Position numbers and translations under genes: made by a program. From positions 186,001 to 250,000 of the forward strand of contig CALUET010000002.1 of NCBI GenBank assembly GCA_944319745.1: a DNA stretch of 64,000 nucleotides. The letters are read 5' to 3'. The stretch comes from an uncultured Phocaeicola sp. Its GTDB lineage: Bacteria; Bacteroidota; Bacteroidia; Bacteroidales; Bacteroidaceae. This document shows, one piece after another, positions 37,977 through 46,803 of this stretch. Position 1 is the first letter of the stretch, and each line of letters opens with the position of its first letter. The notes beneath the pieces were generated by a model. It saw only the letters and a list, made by a program, of their open reading frames with translations, searched no databases and was not told where the DNA came from.

Positions 37977-39101
37977 CTATTTTATGACAAGTATTGGAAT
38001 GCGTGAATGAAATAACATTTTCCGTGCGATGCTCGGATTGAATAATCGCGCGAAAACATTTCGTTTATAGTTTGTTACACATAATACGTCTATTTGTTTC
38101 TCTGTCAGGAAATTGTCGAGATTGGTCAGCAAATGGTTTTCATCGATGATATGATAGTCGAGTTTCAAGTTGGGATACTGTTTCTTGAAATATTCTTTGA
38201 TGCCGGCCAGTTTGATTTCATTCCATGTACGCTTCTGTTCGTCCGTGTTTAAATGGATGAACGAGATTTCGAAGTTATAATCTTTAAAGGTTGTGATAAG
38301 CGAATCGAAGGCAATCAGGTCTCTTTGGTCGAAATTGGTTATCATTCCCACCCGTTTTATTTCATCGAATGTTTTGGCACATGAATTTTCCGGGATTGCG
38401 TAGACAAACGTCGGACTTCGGTCGATTACCTCTGCCGTAACGCTTCCTATCAGGTCAAGTTCCTTCTGGCTTTCTCCTCTTGTTCCCATTATAATGATAA
38501 CGGGCTTCTCTTTTCTTGCATAATGCAATATCTCCTCTTCCGGGATACCTTCTCTTAAAATGCATGTGTAATTTACATGAGGATATTCTCCGTCGGCAAT
38601 TTTTTTGTCGATGGTCTTAGACAATTTAAGCAGCCGGTTGTGGATATCCTCTCCCACTCCCCGCATGGTCAGTTGTGGAGTCATCGTACTGTAGTCTTCA
38701 GTAACGTATTGTAAGTTAGGTACATATATGGGACTGAAATAGACATGCAGTAGAATTATTTCCGCATGAATGTGCGATGCTATGTTAAAGCCGAATTCGC
38801 AGGCTTTCAATGAATAGGATGAAAAATCTACGGGAATCAATATTTTAGGAATGCTTTTCTCTTCTTTTTTCTTATCCTCGCTTACTACATCTTCTGCCAG
38901 CCAGGCTGAACTTTCTATGATTTTCAGGGCGCGTGGCAAATCATGCTCCTTGATGCGAACTCTTACTCCCGAAGATATTACGGGCTGTATCAGATTTACG
39001 TTTTGGATGCACGCATCGATACCTTCATTCTCAAGCACGTTTTTCAGTATCTGTGCTTTAGAATATGTCAAGATGGCCAATGTTACAAGTTTCTCTTCCA
39101 T
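37977..39101 (-). CDS. DUF2007-like domain fused to two universal-stress-protein domains
   Basis: The 374-residue protein begins MEEKLVTLAILTYSKAQILK. Its first 70 residues resemble the DUF2007 signal-transducer domain, with the segment LENEGIDACIQN and the strand GVRVRIKEHDLPRA. A Usp domain follows from about residue 85 (KILIPVDFSSYSLKACEFGF) and keeps a nucleotide-binding-like GTRGESQKELDLIGSVTAEV. A second, degenerate Usp domain (from KRVGMITNFDQRDLIAFDSL) ends the protein. Usp proteins act in stress and dormancy. It starts 71 bases after the stop of the small HTH gene upstream, with a terminator between them. Confidence 0.85.
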   Translation of the reverse strand: MEEKLVTLAILTYSKAQILKNVLENEGIDACIQNVNLIQPVISSGVRVRIKEHDLPRALKIIESSAWLAEDVVSEDKKKEEKSIPKILIPVDFSSYSLKACEFGFNIASHIHAEIILLHVYFSPIYVPNLQYVTEDYSTMTPQLTMRGVGEDIHNRLLKLSKTIDKKIADGEYPHVNYTCILREGIPEEEILHYARKEKPVIIIMGTRGESQKELDLIGSVTAEVIDRSPTFVYAIPENSCAKTFDEIKRVGMITNFDQRDLIAFDSLITTFKDYNFEISFIHLNTDEQKRTWNEIKLAGIKEYFKKQYPNLKLDYHIIDENHLLTNLDNFLTEKQIDVLCVTNYKRNVFARLFNPSIARKMLFHSRIPILVIK

Positions 39102-39115
39102 AGCAGCAATGATAA

Positions 39116-39161
39116 ATAAAGAAAAATCCCGGAAAGCCCGTAAGGGAGCTACCGGGATTTT
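39116..39161 (-). terminator. terminator of the small HTH gene
   Basis: AAAATCCCGG (39123-39132) and CCGGGATTTT (39152-39161) form a perfect 10-bp stem. On the minus strand it runs into TTCTTTATTT, just before the Usp gene. Confidence 0.75.
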
Positions 39162-39172
39162 CTTTCCTTGTT

Positions 39173-39427
39173 TCAATTACTTTTCTCTTTTAAAATTTGT
39201 ATTGCTTTGTCAAGCACCGTTGTATCGTCCAGCATAACCAATCCACCGTCCGGCCCTGGTTCTAAATGGATTCCCACACTCTTTCCGTCTTTAAAGTTAT
39301 GTCCTCCAAAGAAATTACGTACAGTCTCCACACTCAGGTTCAGTTCGTCGGCTATGCGATGCATGCTGCCTGTGGGTAATGAATCTTTGATTTTACGAAG
39401 TTCATTAAATGTTATAGTCCTGTTCAT
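39173..39427 (-). CDS. small helix-turn-helix DNA-binding protein
   Basis: The 84-residue protein starts MNRTITFNELRKIKDSLPTG and has a clear helix-turn-helix, SMHRIADELNLSVETVRNFF (21-40), followed by a glycine-rich beta-like region and a helical tail. It resembles small DNA-binding proteins common in Bacteroidales; I cannot give a function. The palindrome TATCGCGATA upstream (39466-39475) is a candidate self-binding site. A terminator directly follows. Confidence 0.75.
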   Translation of the reverse strand: MNRTITFNELRKIKDSLPTGSMHRIADELNLSVETVRNFFGGHNFKDGKSVGIHLEPGPDGGLVMLDDTTVLDKAIQILKEKSN

Positions 39428-39465
39428 AGTAATTTAAATTTTAAGAGTTAGAGTAAATTGATATT

Positions 39466-39475
39466 TATCGCGATA
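39466..39475. promoter_or_regulatory. perfect palindrome TATCGCGATA upstream of the HTH gene
   Basis: The 10-base palindrome is flanked by ATT on one side and TAAAT on the other, which extends partial symmetry. It lies 39 bases before the ATG in AT-rich DNA, so CGCG stands out. Confidence 0.45.
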
Positions 39476-39589
39476 TAAATGTAAGAAAAATATTCGGATA
39501 TATCAACAAAAAAAACATTTTTTATTATTCCATTCTTCGCACAAATTTTTATTTTTATCAAAAAAACTTTAATGGAATAACCTTATTTG

Positions 39590-40300
39590 TCAGAATAATA
39601 AACCTTTAGATATAATCATTCCTCCTACGATAGTATAGAAATAAGTAAGCAGTAAAATGAGATGTACGAGTTTTGTGTCGGTGTACCGATAGCCGCTCGG
39701 GGTGTATTGATTGGAAATATATCGCGGACGGGAAATGTATTTCCGTCGGATGAACAGGTATAATGCGTAAGTAAGCAGTGCAATGAGGCAACCCGACAAT
39801 GCACCGCATAAAATATCGCCCGGGTAATGTACGCCCAAATATATCCGTGAGTATGATGACAGGGCGGCCCATGAAAAGATGACAAGTCCGAAACCCTTGT
39901 TGCGTATCAGCAGTGTGATGAAGGTTGCCACGGCAAATGTATTGGCTGCATGGCTTGAAATAAAGCCGTATTTGCCCCCTCTGTATCCGTTTACGATGTG
40001 GACAAGGTGCATGAATGCCGGATCCTGTGAGGGGCGGAACCGCATGAAATAAGGCTTGCACAGCCCCGACGAGAAGCGGTCGGCCAGCGCGATGGTAAGT
40101 GCCAGCATGCAGATGATGAGCAGGGCCTGCTGCCATTTGTTGTTTTTGAAGATGACATACAGCAATACTACCGCCACCGGAATCCATGTTTTTGTATCGG
40201 TTATGAGCCACATTGCCCCGTCTGCAAGCAATGAGTGATTCCCGTTCAGTTGCAGAAAAAGCGTTTTGTCCAGATCTATTAATTGCTGTATGTCTGCCAT
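39590..40300 (-). CDS. PAP2-family membrane phosphatase (LpxE/LpxF-like or undecaprenyl-type)
   Basis: The 236-residue protein has about six hydrophobic segments and the three PAP2 motifs: KPYFMRFRP, SSHAANTFA (a variant of PSGH with the catalytic His) and SRIYLGVHYPGD. PAP2 enzymes remove phosphates from lipid A, phosphatidylglycerol phosphate or undecaprenyl pyrophosphate at the inner membrane, with the active site facing the periplasm. It starts 14 bases after batE and is the last gene of the Bat operon. Substrate choice among these lipids is not decidable here. Confidence 0.85.
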   Translation of the reverse strand: MADIQQLIDLDKTLFLQLNGNHSLLADGAMWLITDTKTWIPVAVVLLYVIFKNNKWQQALLIICMLALTIALADRFSSGLCKPYFMRFRPSQDPAFMHLVHIVNGYRGGKYGFISSHAANTFAVATFITLLIRNKGFGLVIFSWAALSSYSRIYLGVHYPGDILCGALSGCLIALLTYALYLFIRRKYISRPRYISNQYTPSGYRYTDTKLVHLILLLTYFYTIVGGMIISKGLLF

Positions 40301-40314
40301 CTTCGATTATATCT

Positions 40315-41067
40315 CTAAATCACTTCGATGTTTTTGGTTTGTATCCAGCCTTTTTTCCCGTCTTCCAGACGTATTTCTTTCCATTCCTTCATCGTATTGT
40401 CTTCTATATACACCTTCGTTCCTTCATGCAGCACAAACAGGTCTGTTCCCGTTTCGTCGGGGGTGCTTTTTATGGTGATGCTCGGTGCCATGATGATAGC
40501 CCCGCTGCGTATTTGCAGTCGGTCTTTCTGGCTGTTGGCAAACAGGTTGGACGATACGGTGACTATCAGGCAGAGCACAGCTGCGATGAAGCCTATTTTT
40601 TTCAGAACCAGGCGTTTCCCGAAGATATACAGCATGAGCGATCCCAGCAGCACAAGGAATGAAACAATCCCCATTATTCCCCATCCGCGTTCACTCATGC
40701 AGTTGGCGATTGACTTTATCCACGATATGATGAAAATTTCCCGCATCGGAACAATCTGGTCTACGGTTTTTCCGCGTGCCAGCTCCAGGTTGAAGCGTGC
40801 ATCGCTGTTGCCCGGATCGAGCAGCAAGGCGCGTTCATAGTTGAGTACCGCCTTCGCCATATTTTTATCTTTATAGTAACTGTTACCCAGATTATAGTAA
40901 ATGTCGGCCGATTCGCCTTCTGTTTCCAAAATCTGTTCGTATTTCTCTATGGCATCTTTGAAATTGTTTTCCTGATAGGCTTTGTCGGCTTCTTCCTTTG
41001 TGGCAGAAGCTCCGGCGTATTGTATGAATCCGATGATGAAAACCAATATGATGCTTATTTTTTTCAT
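40315..41067 (-). CDS. batE: BatE: TPR and SH3-like membrane protein
   Basis: The 250-residue protein has a signal peptide (1-20), two TPR repeats (DIYYNLGNSYYKDKNMAKAV, then NYERALLLDPGNSDA), a pair of transmembrane segments at about residues 132-177, and a C-terminal bacterial SH3-like domain (SITIKSTPDETGTDLFVLHE). Bat proteins are linked to aerotolerance and envelope stress in Bacteroides. It lies between batD and the PAP2 gene with short gaps. Confidence 0.9.
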   Translation of the reverse strand: MKKISIILVFIIGFIQYAGASATKEEADKAYQENNFKDAIEKYEQILETEGESADIYYNLGNSYYKDKNMAKAVLNYERALLLDPGNSDARFNLELARGKTVDQIVPMREIFIISWIKSIANCMSERGWGIMGIVSFLVLLGSLMLYIFGKRLVLKKIGFIAAVLCLIVTVSSNLFANSQKDRLQIRSGAIIMAPSITIKSTPDETGTDLFVLHEGTKVYIEDNTMKEWKEIRLEDGKKGWIQTKNIEVI

Positions 41068-41088
41068 GTTGCGTTGTCTCCTTATCTT

Positions 41089-42927
41089 TTAGTGTTTGAT
41101 ACTGTCTTCCATTTTGCTTATCACGTCCGATGCGGTGGTGTAAACCTTGTCCATTGCGGCATTTTCATCGCCCGGAGCGTATCGTGCAAACTCGCATTCG
41201 TTCAGTGCTGCAATGAAATCTTTGGTCAGTTCGGCCGATACGCCGTATTTGTTCAGCTCAAACTCGATGTTGTCTTTCGACAGTTGCGATACGGGGATGT
41301 TCAGTTTATCGCTTATGTATCCCCAAAGTGCTTTCAGAACTTCGTCATAGAACTCATTCTTTTTATTTTCGTTCAGCAGTTTTCCTGCAAGTTTCAGGCG
41401 TTTTGTCGCTACTTTGTTGGCCTTTTTGGTTTTCATCTTCGCGATGTTTGCATTTTCCAAAGCGCGCTGGCGGTAAACCACGATGAATCCCACAAACAGA
41501 ATTGCCGGGATGACGTACCACAGCCAGTAGCCTGTCGTACCGAAGAAATATACCCCTCGTGGAGACAACTTGGTGTCGCCCAGCTTGATGAAACGGATAT
41601 CCTCTCCCAGTACCTTTACTTGTTCCTTGTTGGTGAAATCATTTACTACCTGCTCGGCATTGCCCTCTCCCTTGGCTACTTTCAGTTCGTATGCTTCGGT
41701 TTTCAGCGTTTTATACGATTTGCTTTTCAGGTCGAAGTACGTAAATTCCACAGGCGGGATGGTAAAGTTCCCGGCATGGCGCGGAATGGCCAGGTATTCT
41801 ATGGTTTGTGTACCGCTGAGTCCGTCTTTGGTCAACTGGAACTGATTGTCGGTTTTGGGATCGTAAATCTCGAAATCCTGCGGGAATTTCACCTCCGGGG
41901 TGCTGATGAGTTTCATGTTTCCCGTACCTTTTATAATAACTTTTACGGTCACTGCATCGTTTGTCTTCACTTCGGTGGCGTTGATGGACGACGAGATGCT
42001 GAATGTTCCCACGCCTCCGGAGAATCCGGCAGGCTTGGTCGGCAGGGGCTCGACGTTGATTGTTAGTTTCGGGGTTACGATTTTCTTTTTTACTTCCACG
42101 ATGCCTCCCCCGTTGAAGAACGAGTCGAACAAATCGTCGGTAGCCATCTGTTGTGCCACTACCCCATCAAACGTGATGGAGGGTATTTCGAGTTTTCCCG
42201 TTTGTTGCGGAAACAAAACATACTGGCTCCATACGGTGGTGTGGTAATTCCGCCCCTTGTAGTGCTCGATGGTAAACGTTTTTTGCTGCGGAAGCTCTAC
42301 CTGTTGCGTGTGAAATCCCTTCAGGTCGGGCATGTCTCCGTACAGCTGACGCAGATTGACGTTGGTATAAACTTTATATGTCAACAGGATGGCTTCTTGC
42401 TCGTACACTTTCGTTTTGCTTGCCGTAGCGGTTATAAACAACTCGTCATCGCTTATCTGGCTTCCGGCTTTCTGCGTCTTTACCGATGACGATCCGCCCT
42501 GTTTACTTGTATTGTCCGAATCCTGTGTATCCTGATCGGGCGGCAGTACTTTCACTTGTGCGGCAGCGGAAAAGATTTTCTCTCCGTCTACATCAATGCT
42601 TGCCGCAGGTATGGTGAAAGTCCCTTCCTTTCTTGCCATCAGGGTATAGTTGTATGTCACGGTACTGACAGAGGTGGTTTTTCCGTTTATTATCTGCGTA
42701 CTGTTGTAAAACGACTGATACGGTCCGGCCAGCACATCGAATGCGTCGGGGAAAGACGGTGCGCGGAAATTTTTCACGTCCTTTGAATTGACGGTAAATG
42801 CCAGGCGAAACTGGTCACCGTTCACCACCACATCGGGGACGTCGACCGTAAGAGTGGCTTTATCGTCGGCTTTGACATATAAAACGGGTATTATCAGTAA
42901 AGTGAGTAGTAATAGGATTCTTTTCAT
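41089..42927 (-). CDS. batD: BatD: membrane protein with BatD/oxygen-tolerance domains
   Basis: The 612-residue protein has a signal peptide, a large periplasmic region of beta-rich repeats (VPDVVVNGDQFRLAFTVNSK, VYEQEAILLTYKVYTNVNLR, TNDAVTVKVIIKGTGNMKLI), a transmembrane segment near residues 468-488 (YWLWYVIPAILFVGFIVVY), and a cytoplasmic helical tail. It is the largest Bat protein and probably bridges the periplasm and the VWA partners. Its gene starts 36 bases after batC. Confidence 0.92.
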   Translation of the reverse strand: MKRILLLLTLLIIPVLYVKADDKATLTVDVPDVVVNGDQFRLAFTVNSKDVKNFRAPSFPDAFDVLAGPYQSFYNSTQIINGKTTSVSTVTYNYTLMARKEGTFTIPAASIDVDGEKIFSAAAQVKVLPPDQDTQDSDNTSKQGGSSSVKTQKAGSQISDDELFITATASKTKVYEQEAILLTYKVYTNVNLRQLYGDMPDLKGFHTQQVELPQQKTFTIEHYKGRNYHTTVWSQYVLFPQQTGKLEIPSITFDGVVAQQMATDDLFDSFFNGGGIVEVKKKIVTPKLTINVEPLPTKPAGFSGGVGTFSISSSINATEVKTNDAVTVKVIIKGTGNMKLISTPEVKFPQDFEIYDPKTDNQFQLTKDGLSGTQTIEYLAIPRHAGNFTIPPVEFTYFDLKSKSYKTLKTEAYELKVAKGEGNAEQVVNDFTNKEQVKVLGEDIRFIKLGDTKLSPRGVYFFGTTGYWLWYVIPAILFVGFIVVYRQRALENANIAKMKTKKANKVATKRLKLAGKLLNENKKNEFYDEVLKALWGYISDKLNIPVSQLSKDNIEFELNKYGVSAELTKDFIAALNECEFARYAPGDENAAMDKVYTTASDVISKMEDSIKH

Positions 42928-42963
42928 TATATCATTGTTTTTTATTGTCTGTAAATGCGGGTG

Positions 42964-43659
42964 TTACCAGTCTTTTTCCAACTTTTTCCCGCGAAGCTGT
43001 ATTTGTTTTTTTACTTTGTCTTGTACTTCCTTTTCATCCTGCATGACGGCATTCAGCAGTTGTTCGGCATTTTCCTTCGACATCTGGTTTTGGTCTTGCT
43101 GCTGCTGGTTTTGTTGTTGTTGCTTGTTCTGCTGGTCTTGCTGATCTTTATTCTGATCATTGTCGTCTTTCTGCTGTTCCTGTTGTTGCTGCTGGTTCTG
43201 ATTCTGGTTCTGTTGTTGCTGTTCTTGGTCTTTCAGCATCTTTTGTGCCAGAGCCAGATTGTAGCGTGTCTCGTCATCCTTCGGGTTGTTCCGCAGCGAT
43301 TGTTTGTATGCTTCTATACATTCGGGGTATTGCTTTGACAACTGTAATATGACGCCCATGTTGTGATAAATCTCTGCCAGTTTCGATTTGTCCTTTTCCA
43401 GACGTGCGGACGCTTCGTATTGTTCCATCGCTTCCTTCCCTTTCTCCTGCATGAGCAGCGTATTTCCCAGGTCGTACATGGCGTCGGCCGATTGGGGATT
43501 CTGCTCCAGTGCTTTGCGGTAATCTACTTCCGCATCCACATACAGGCTGTCGTTATACAGTTTGTTTCCGCTTCGCAGATATTCGCGTTCGGTTTTTTGT
43601 GCGTACGATGCGATGGAAACCATCATCAGCACAAGCATTATATATCCTTTTCGTAACAT
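42964..43659 (-). CDS. batC: BatC: TPR protein with Gln-rich tail
   Basis: The 231-residue protein has a signal peptide, three TPR repeats (for example VDAEVDYRKALEQNPQSADA and MYDLGNTLLMQEKGKEAMEQ) and a Gln/Asn/Asp-rich low-complexity segment at about residues 152-190. A basic end follows. It starts one base after the batB stop. The TPR region likely binds other Bat proteins. Confidence 0.92.
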   Translation of the reverse strand: MLRKGYIMLVLMMVSIASYAQKTEREYLRSGNKLYNDSLYVDAEVDYRKALEQNPQSADAMYDLGNTLLMQEKGKEAMEQYEASARLEKDKSKLAEIYHNMGVILQLSKQYPECIEAYKQSLRNNPKDDETRYNLALAQKMLKDQEQQQQNQNQNQQQQQEQQKDDNDQNKDQQDQQNKQQQQNQQQQDQNQMSKENAEQLLNAVMQDEKEVQDKVKKQIQLRGKKLEKDW

Positions 43660-43660
43660 A

Positions 43661-44686
43661 TCACTCTTGTTTAAATAGTTTTACATTCTTGAAAAGCGGA
43701 TTTTTCCGTTCCAGCAACATCACGTCGATGGCCAGAAGAATCAGTGCCATCCAGGCTAAAACCTGGAATTGCTCATCGTATTCTGTAAAGACCTGTGTTT
43801 CCACATCAGCCTTTGCTAGTTTGTCTATTTCGGCGTTCAAGGCTTTCTCGGCGCTGTTGGTGTTGTCTACGCGGATGTATATTCCGTTTCCGGCCTGGGC
43901 AATTTCCCGGCACATCTGTTCGTTCAGCCGTGTGACTACCACGTTTCCGTCTTTGTCGCGGCGGTATTCGTTTGTTCCTTCCACCGGGATGGGTGCTCCG
44001 TCGGGGCTTCCCACTCCGAGTACGAAGATGCGTACTCCTTTTTCGGCAGCCGCACGGGCTGCTTCCATTGCTCCGCCTTCATGATTTTCTCCGTCGGTAA
44101 TCAGTACGATGGCACGCCCTACTTCCTGGTTGGGAGTAAAGCTTTTCATGGCCAGATCAATGGCAGCACGGATATCTGTTCCCTGCGTTGTGATGAGTGA
44201 AGGACTGATTGTTTCCAGAAACATCTTGGCCGATACATAGTCGCTCGTGATGGGAAGCTGAGTAAAAGCTTCGCCGGCAAAAACAATCATGGCCACTTTA
44301 TCATTGTTGAATGTCTCGACCAGGCGTGATATGAGCTTCTTCGATTTCTCCAGACGGCTGGGGGTAACATCCTGTGCCAGCATGGAGTTTGATATATCGA
44401 GTGCCACTACGGCTTCCACTCCCTGGCGTTTTACGGTTTCCATTTTCGAGCCGAACTGCGGACGGGCCATCATGAAGATAACCATTGCAAGGGCGGCAAA
44501 CGTCAGCCAGAACTTGATGTCGGGGCGATACTTTGAAACCGTCGGCATGAGATGTGCCATCAGTTTCGGATCGCCATAGCGGCGCAGCCGTTTCCTGCGT
44601 TCGTAGTTGGCATAGAAGAAGAGTATTGCCAGAAAAGGCAGTACAAGTAGAAAATATAAATATATAGGTTCTCCGAATCGAAACAT
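43661..44686 (-). CDS. batB: BatB: von Willebrand factor A membrane protein
   Basis: The 341-residue protein has two N-terminal membrane segments, a VWA domain with the MIDAS motif DISNS (ALDISNSMLAQDV) and ITDGENHEGG, and a C-terminal membrane helix. It is a paralogue of the neighbouring batA product, and the two probably pair. Spacings to batA (11 bases) and batC (1 base) indicate one transcript. Confidence 0.93.
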   Translation of the reverse strand: MFRFGEPIYLYFLLVLPFLAILFFYANYERRKRLRRYGDPKLMAHLMPTVSKYRPDIKFWLTFAALAMVIFMMARPQFGSKMETVKRQGVEAVVALDISNSMLAQDVTPSRLEKSKKLISRLVETFNNDKVAMIVFAGEAFTQLPITSDYVSAKMFLETISPSLITTQGTDIRAAIDLAMKSFTPNQEVGRAIVLITDGENHEGGAMEAARAAAEKGVRIFVLGVGSPDGAPIPVEGTNEYRRDKDGNVVVTRLNEQMCREIAQAGNGIYIRVDNTNSAEKALNAEIDKLAKADVETQVFTEYDEQFQVLAWMALILLAIDVMLLERKNPLFKNVKLFKQE

Positions 44687-44697
44687 AATGCAAATTT

Positions 44698-45696
44698 TTA
44701 AGGTATTTTCTTTAAGACGGTGTTACGCAAAAGCACCTCCAGCAAAATACAGATAAATGCAATCAGGGCATATATCTCGTAAGCTTCCTCACGCTTGCTG
44801 AACTCTTTCACATTTAGTTTGGTCTTTTCCAGTTTATCTATTTCTTCGTACACTTCCTTTAACTTCGAGTTGCTCGTAGCGCGGAAATAGTTTCCGTCGG
44901 TGATGCCCGATATTTGTGTCAGCGTATTTTCGTCTATTTCCACAGGCGTCTGTATGTATCTCACACCGGCGTATGTCTGCAAAGGATAAGGAGCTGTTCC
45001 GTTAGTCCCTACCCCGATGGTATAGACACGGATGCCGAACTGCTTTGCTATCTCGGCCGCTGTCAGCGGTGAGATGTCTCCCACGTTGTTCACACCGTCG
45101 GTCAGCAGGATGACAACCTTCGATTTGGCTTTGCTGTCTTTCAGACGGCTGACTGCATTGGCAAGGCCCATGCCCAATGCCGTACCGTCTTGTATCAGTC
45201 CTTTTTGGGCAATGTCGCAACTGATACTCTTGAAGAGGTTGAGCAGCACGCTGTGGTCTATTGTCAGCGGGCACTGTGTGAATGCTTCTCCGGCAAAAAT
45301 GGTAAGTCCGATGTTATCGTTCGGACGTCCGTTTATAAATTCTGCCGCCACCTGTTTGGCTGCCTCGAGGCGGTTGGGTTTCAAGTCCTCGGCCAGCATA
45401 CTGGTCGATACGTCAACTGCCAGCATGATGTCGATACCTTCTATCTCGGTGTTCTGCCAATTGTCGGTTGTTTGCGGACGTGCAAGTACCAACACAATCA
45501 TGACAAACGTCACTACCCGCAGGAGAAACGGAGCATGAAGCAGGTAAATTTTCCAGCTTTTGGGCGTATTCATATACATGCGGGTTGTGGATACCTGCAT
45601 GGTAGGTTCCGTCTTTTTTCGCCGCATGATGTACCATACGATGTAAGGTATCAGCAGCAACAGTAAAAACAGATATTCTATATTAGCAAAAGTCAT
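44698..45696 (-). CDS. batA: BatA: von Willebrand factor A membrane protein
   Basis: The 332-residue protein has two N-terminal membrane segments (YLFLLLLLIPYIVWYIM and LLRVVTFVMIVLVLAR), a VWA domain with MIDAS residues DVSTS in LAVDVSTSMLAEDL, LLTDGVNNVGD, and a C-terminal membrane helix. VWA proteins work with the MoxR ATPase encoded at the start of the operon to mature or assemble envelope complexes. Confidence 0.93.
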   Translation of the reverse strand: MTFANIEYLFLLLLLIPYIVWYIMRRKKTEPTMQVSTTRMYMNTPKSWKIYLLHAPFLLRVVTFVMIVLVLARPQTTDNWQNTEIEGIDIMLAVDVSTSMLAEDLKPNRLEAAKQVAAEFINGRPNDNIGLTIFAGEAFTQCPLTIDHSVLLNLFKSISCDIAQKGLIQDGTALGMGLANAVSRLKDSKAKSKVVILLTDGVNNVGDISPLTAAEIAKQFGIRVYTIGVGTNGTAPYPLQTYAGVRYIQTPVEIDENTLTQISGITDGNYFRATSNSKLKEVYEEIDKLEKTKLNVKEFSKREEAYEIYALIAFICILLEVLLRNTVLKKIP

Positions 45697-45715
45697 GTTT
45701 CTTATGCATTAAAAT

Positions 45716-46798
45716 TTAAAAGAAGAGATCGATAATCTGGCGTATGGCCACATACAAAGCAATGATTGCTCCTGCCGATATAATGGCTATGCAGCATATA
45801 AGCGTGATGCGTCCCTGTTTGGAACGTTTCTCTTCTACTTTTATTTCTGTGGGTTCTTTTTTGGCATTCGGATCTTCCTCCGTCTTGGTCCGATTGATAA
45901 ATTCGATTGCATTTACCAGGTTCATATCGTTCTCGTTCATCATCGGTGCATGCTTGGCAAACTTTACCAGATCGGCTGTCTCGAAGAGAACCTTCAGTTC
46001 GTCGATGGAGGTCTTGTCTTTTTCCTGCAGCAGATGATCGATGATTTCAGCGGAAGTCATCTCCATGGCGTTGAATCCGAAGCGCTCTTTTATGTATGTA
46101 CGGATTGCTTCGGTGAGTTCGGTATAATACTGTTTCGGATCTTCCATCTGCCAGGACTTGTCGGCTTTTAAGTCTTCAATCTTTTTCATGGCCGTCAGAT
46201 GCGGCGGAAGTTTCGGCTCGATACGTATTATTTTGATAATCGGTTTGTTGTCACGGTAGCGGATGATGAGAAACACTGCCACTATGCCCAGCAGAATCAT
46301 CAGCAGGACGGAGTAAACAAGTGCTGCGACGTCCGACCATCTCAACGAGATTTCCCGCACGGGTTTCGGTCCGTAGAACTGGTCGGGATGAAGCGTGTCT
46401 ACGGGAACGGAGTACACCTTTAGTGCCAGCGGGTTCGACTGGTAGGTTTGTTCTCCGACAAGGACTTCGATGGGTGGCAGATAATATAAGGCCGAATCGA
46501 AGGATGTAACGGTATAATCTTGCGAAACGAGCCAGCGCTTATTGTCGTTCAACAGCTGTGTGTCGGGTTTTGCCACGTCAATGATTTCCACACCTTTTAC
46601 AATGGTATCCTGAAACATCGGCAGGCGGAATTTCTCTCCCGCATCCATGCTCACCTGAAGGCGGAGACGCGTTTGTTCGCCAATGAGTATTTCCAGCGAA
46701 TCAATCATTGCTTCCACCGTGACTTGTGCGCGCAAAGCCGGAAAGCTGAAAAGCAGCATTGCCGTAAAGATTGTCTTATATAGTAAAGTACGTTTCAT
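45716..46798 (-). CDS. Bat-operon membrane protein of unknown function
   Basis: The 360-residue protein has a signal peptide (to about residue 24), a beta-rich periplasmic domain resembling the start of BatD (VTVEAMIDSLEILIGEQTRL, VGEQTYQSNPLALKV), a membrane segment at about 160-180 (VYSVLLMILLGIVAVFLII), a cytoplasmic helical region, and a second membrane segment near the C-terminus. It occupies the position between the DUF58 and batA genes found in Bacteroidetes Bat operons. It may be a short BatD-like partner of the VWA proteins. Confidence 0.8.
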   Translation of the reverse strand: MKRTLLYKTIFTAMLLFSFPALRAQVTVEAMIDSLEILIGEQTRLRLQVSMDAGEKFRLPMFQDTIVKGVEIIDVAKPDTQLLNDNKRWLVSQDYTVTSFDSALYYLPPIEVLVGEQTYQSNPLALKVYSVPVDTLHPDQFYGPKPVREISLRWSDVAALVYSVLLMILLGIVAVFLIIRYRDNKPIIKIIRIEPKLPPHLTAMKKIEDLKADKSWQMEDPKQYYTELTEAIRTYIKERFGFNAMEMTSAEIIDHLLQEKDKTSIDELKVLFETADLVKFAKHAPMMNENDMNLVNAIEFINRTKTEEDPNAKKEPTEIKVEEKRSKQGRITLICCIAIISAGAIIALYVAIRQIIDLFF

Positions 46799-46803
46799 AT
46801 TCG

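Noticed and set aside
41020..42066. 348-codon plus-strand frame
   Set aside because: Antisense to batD and batE, with no recognisable domains.
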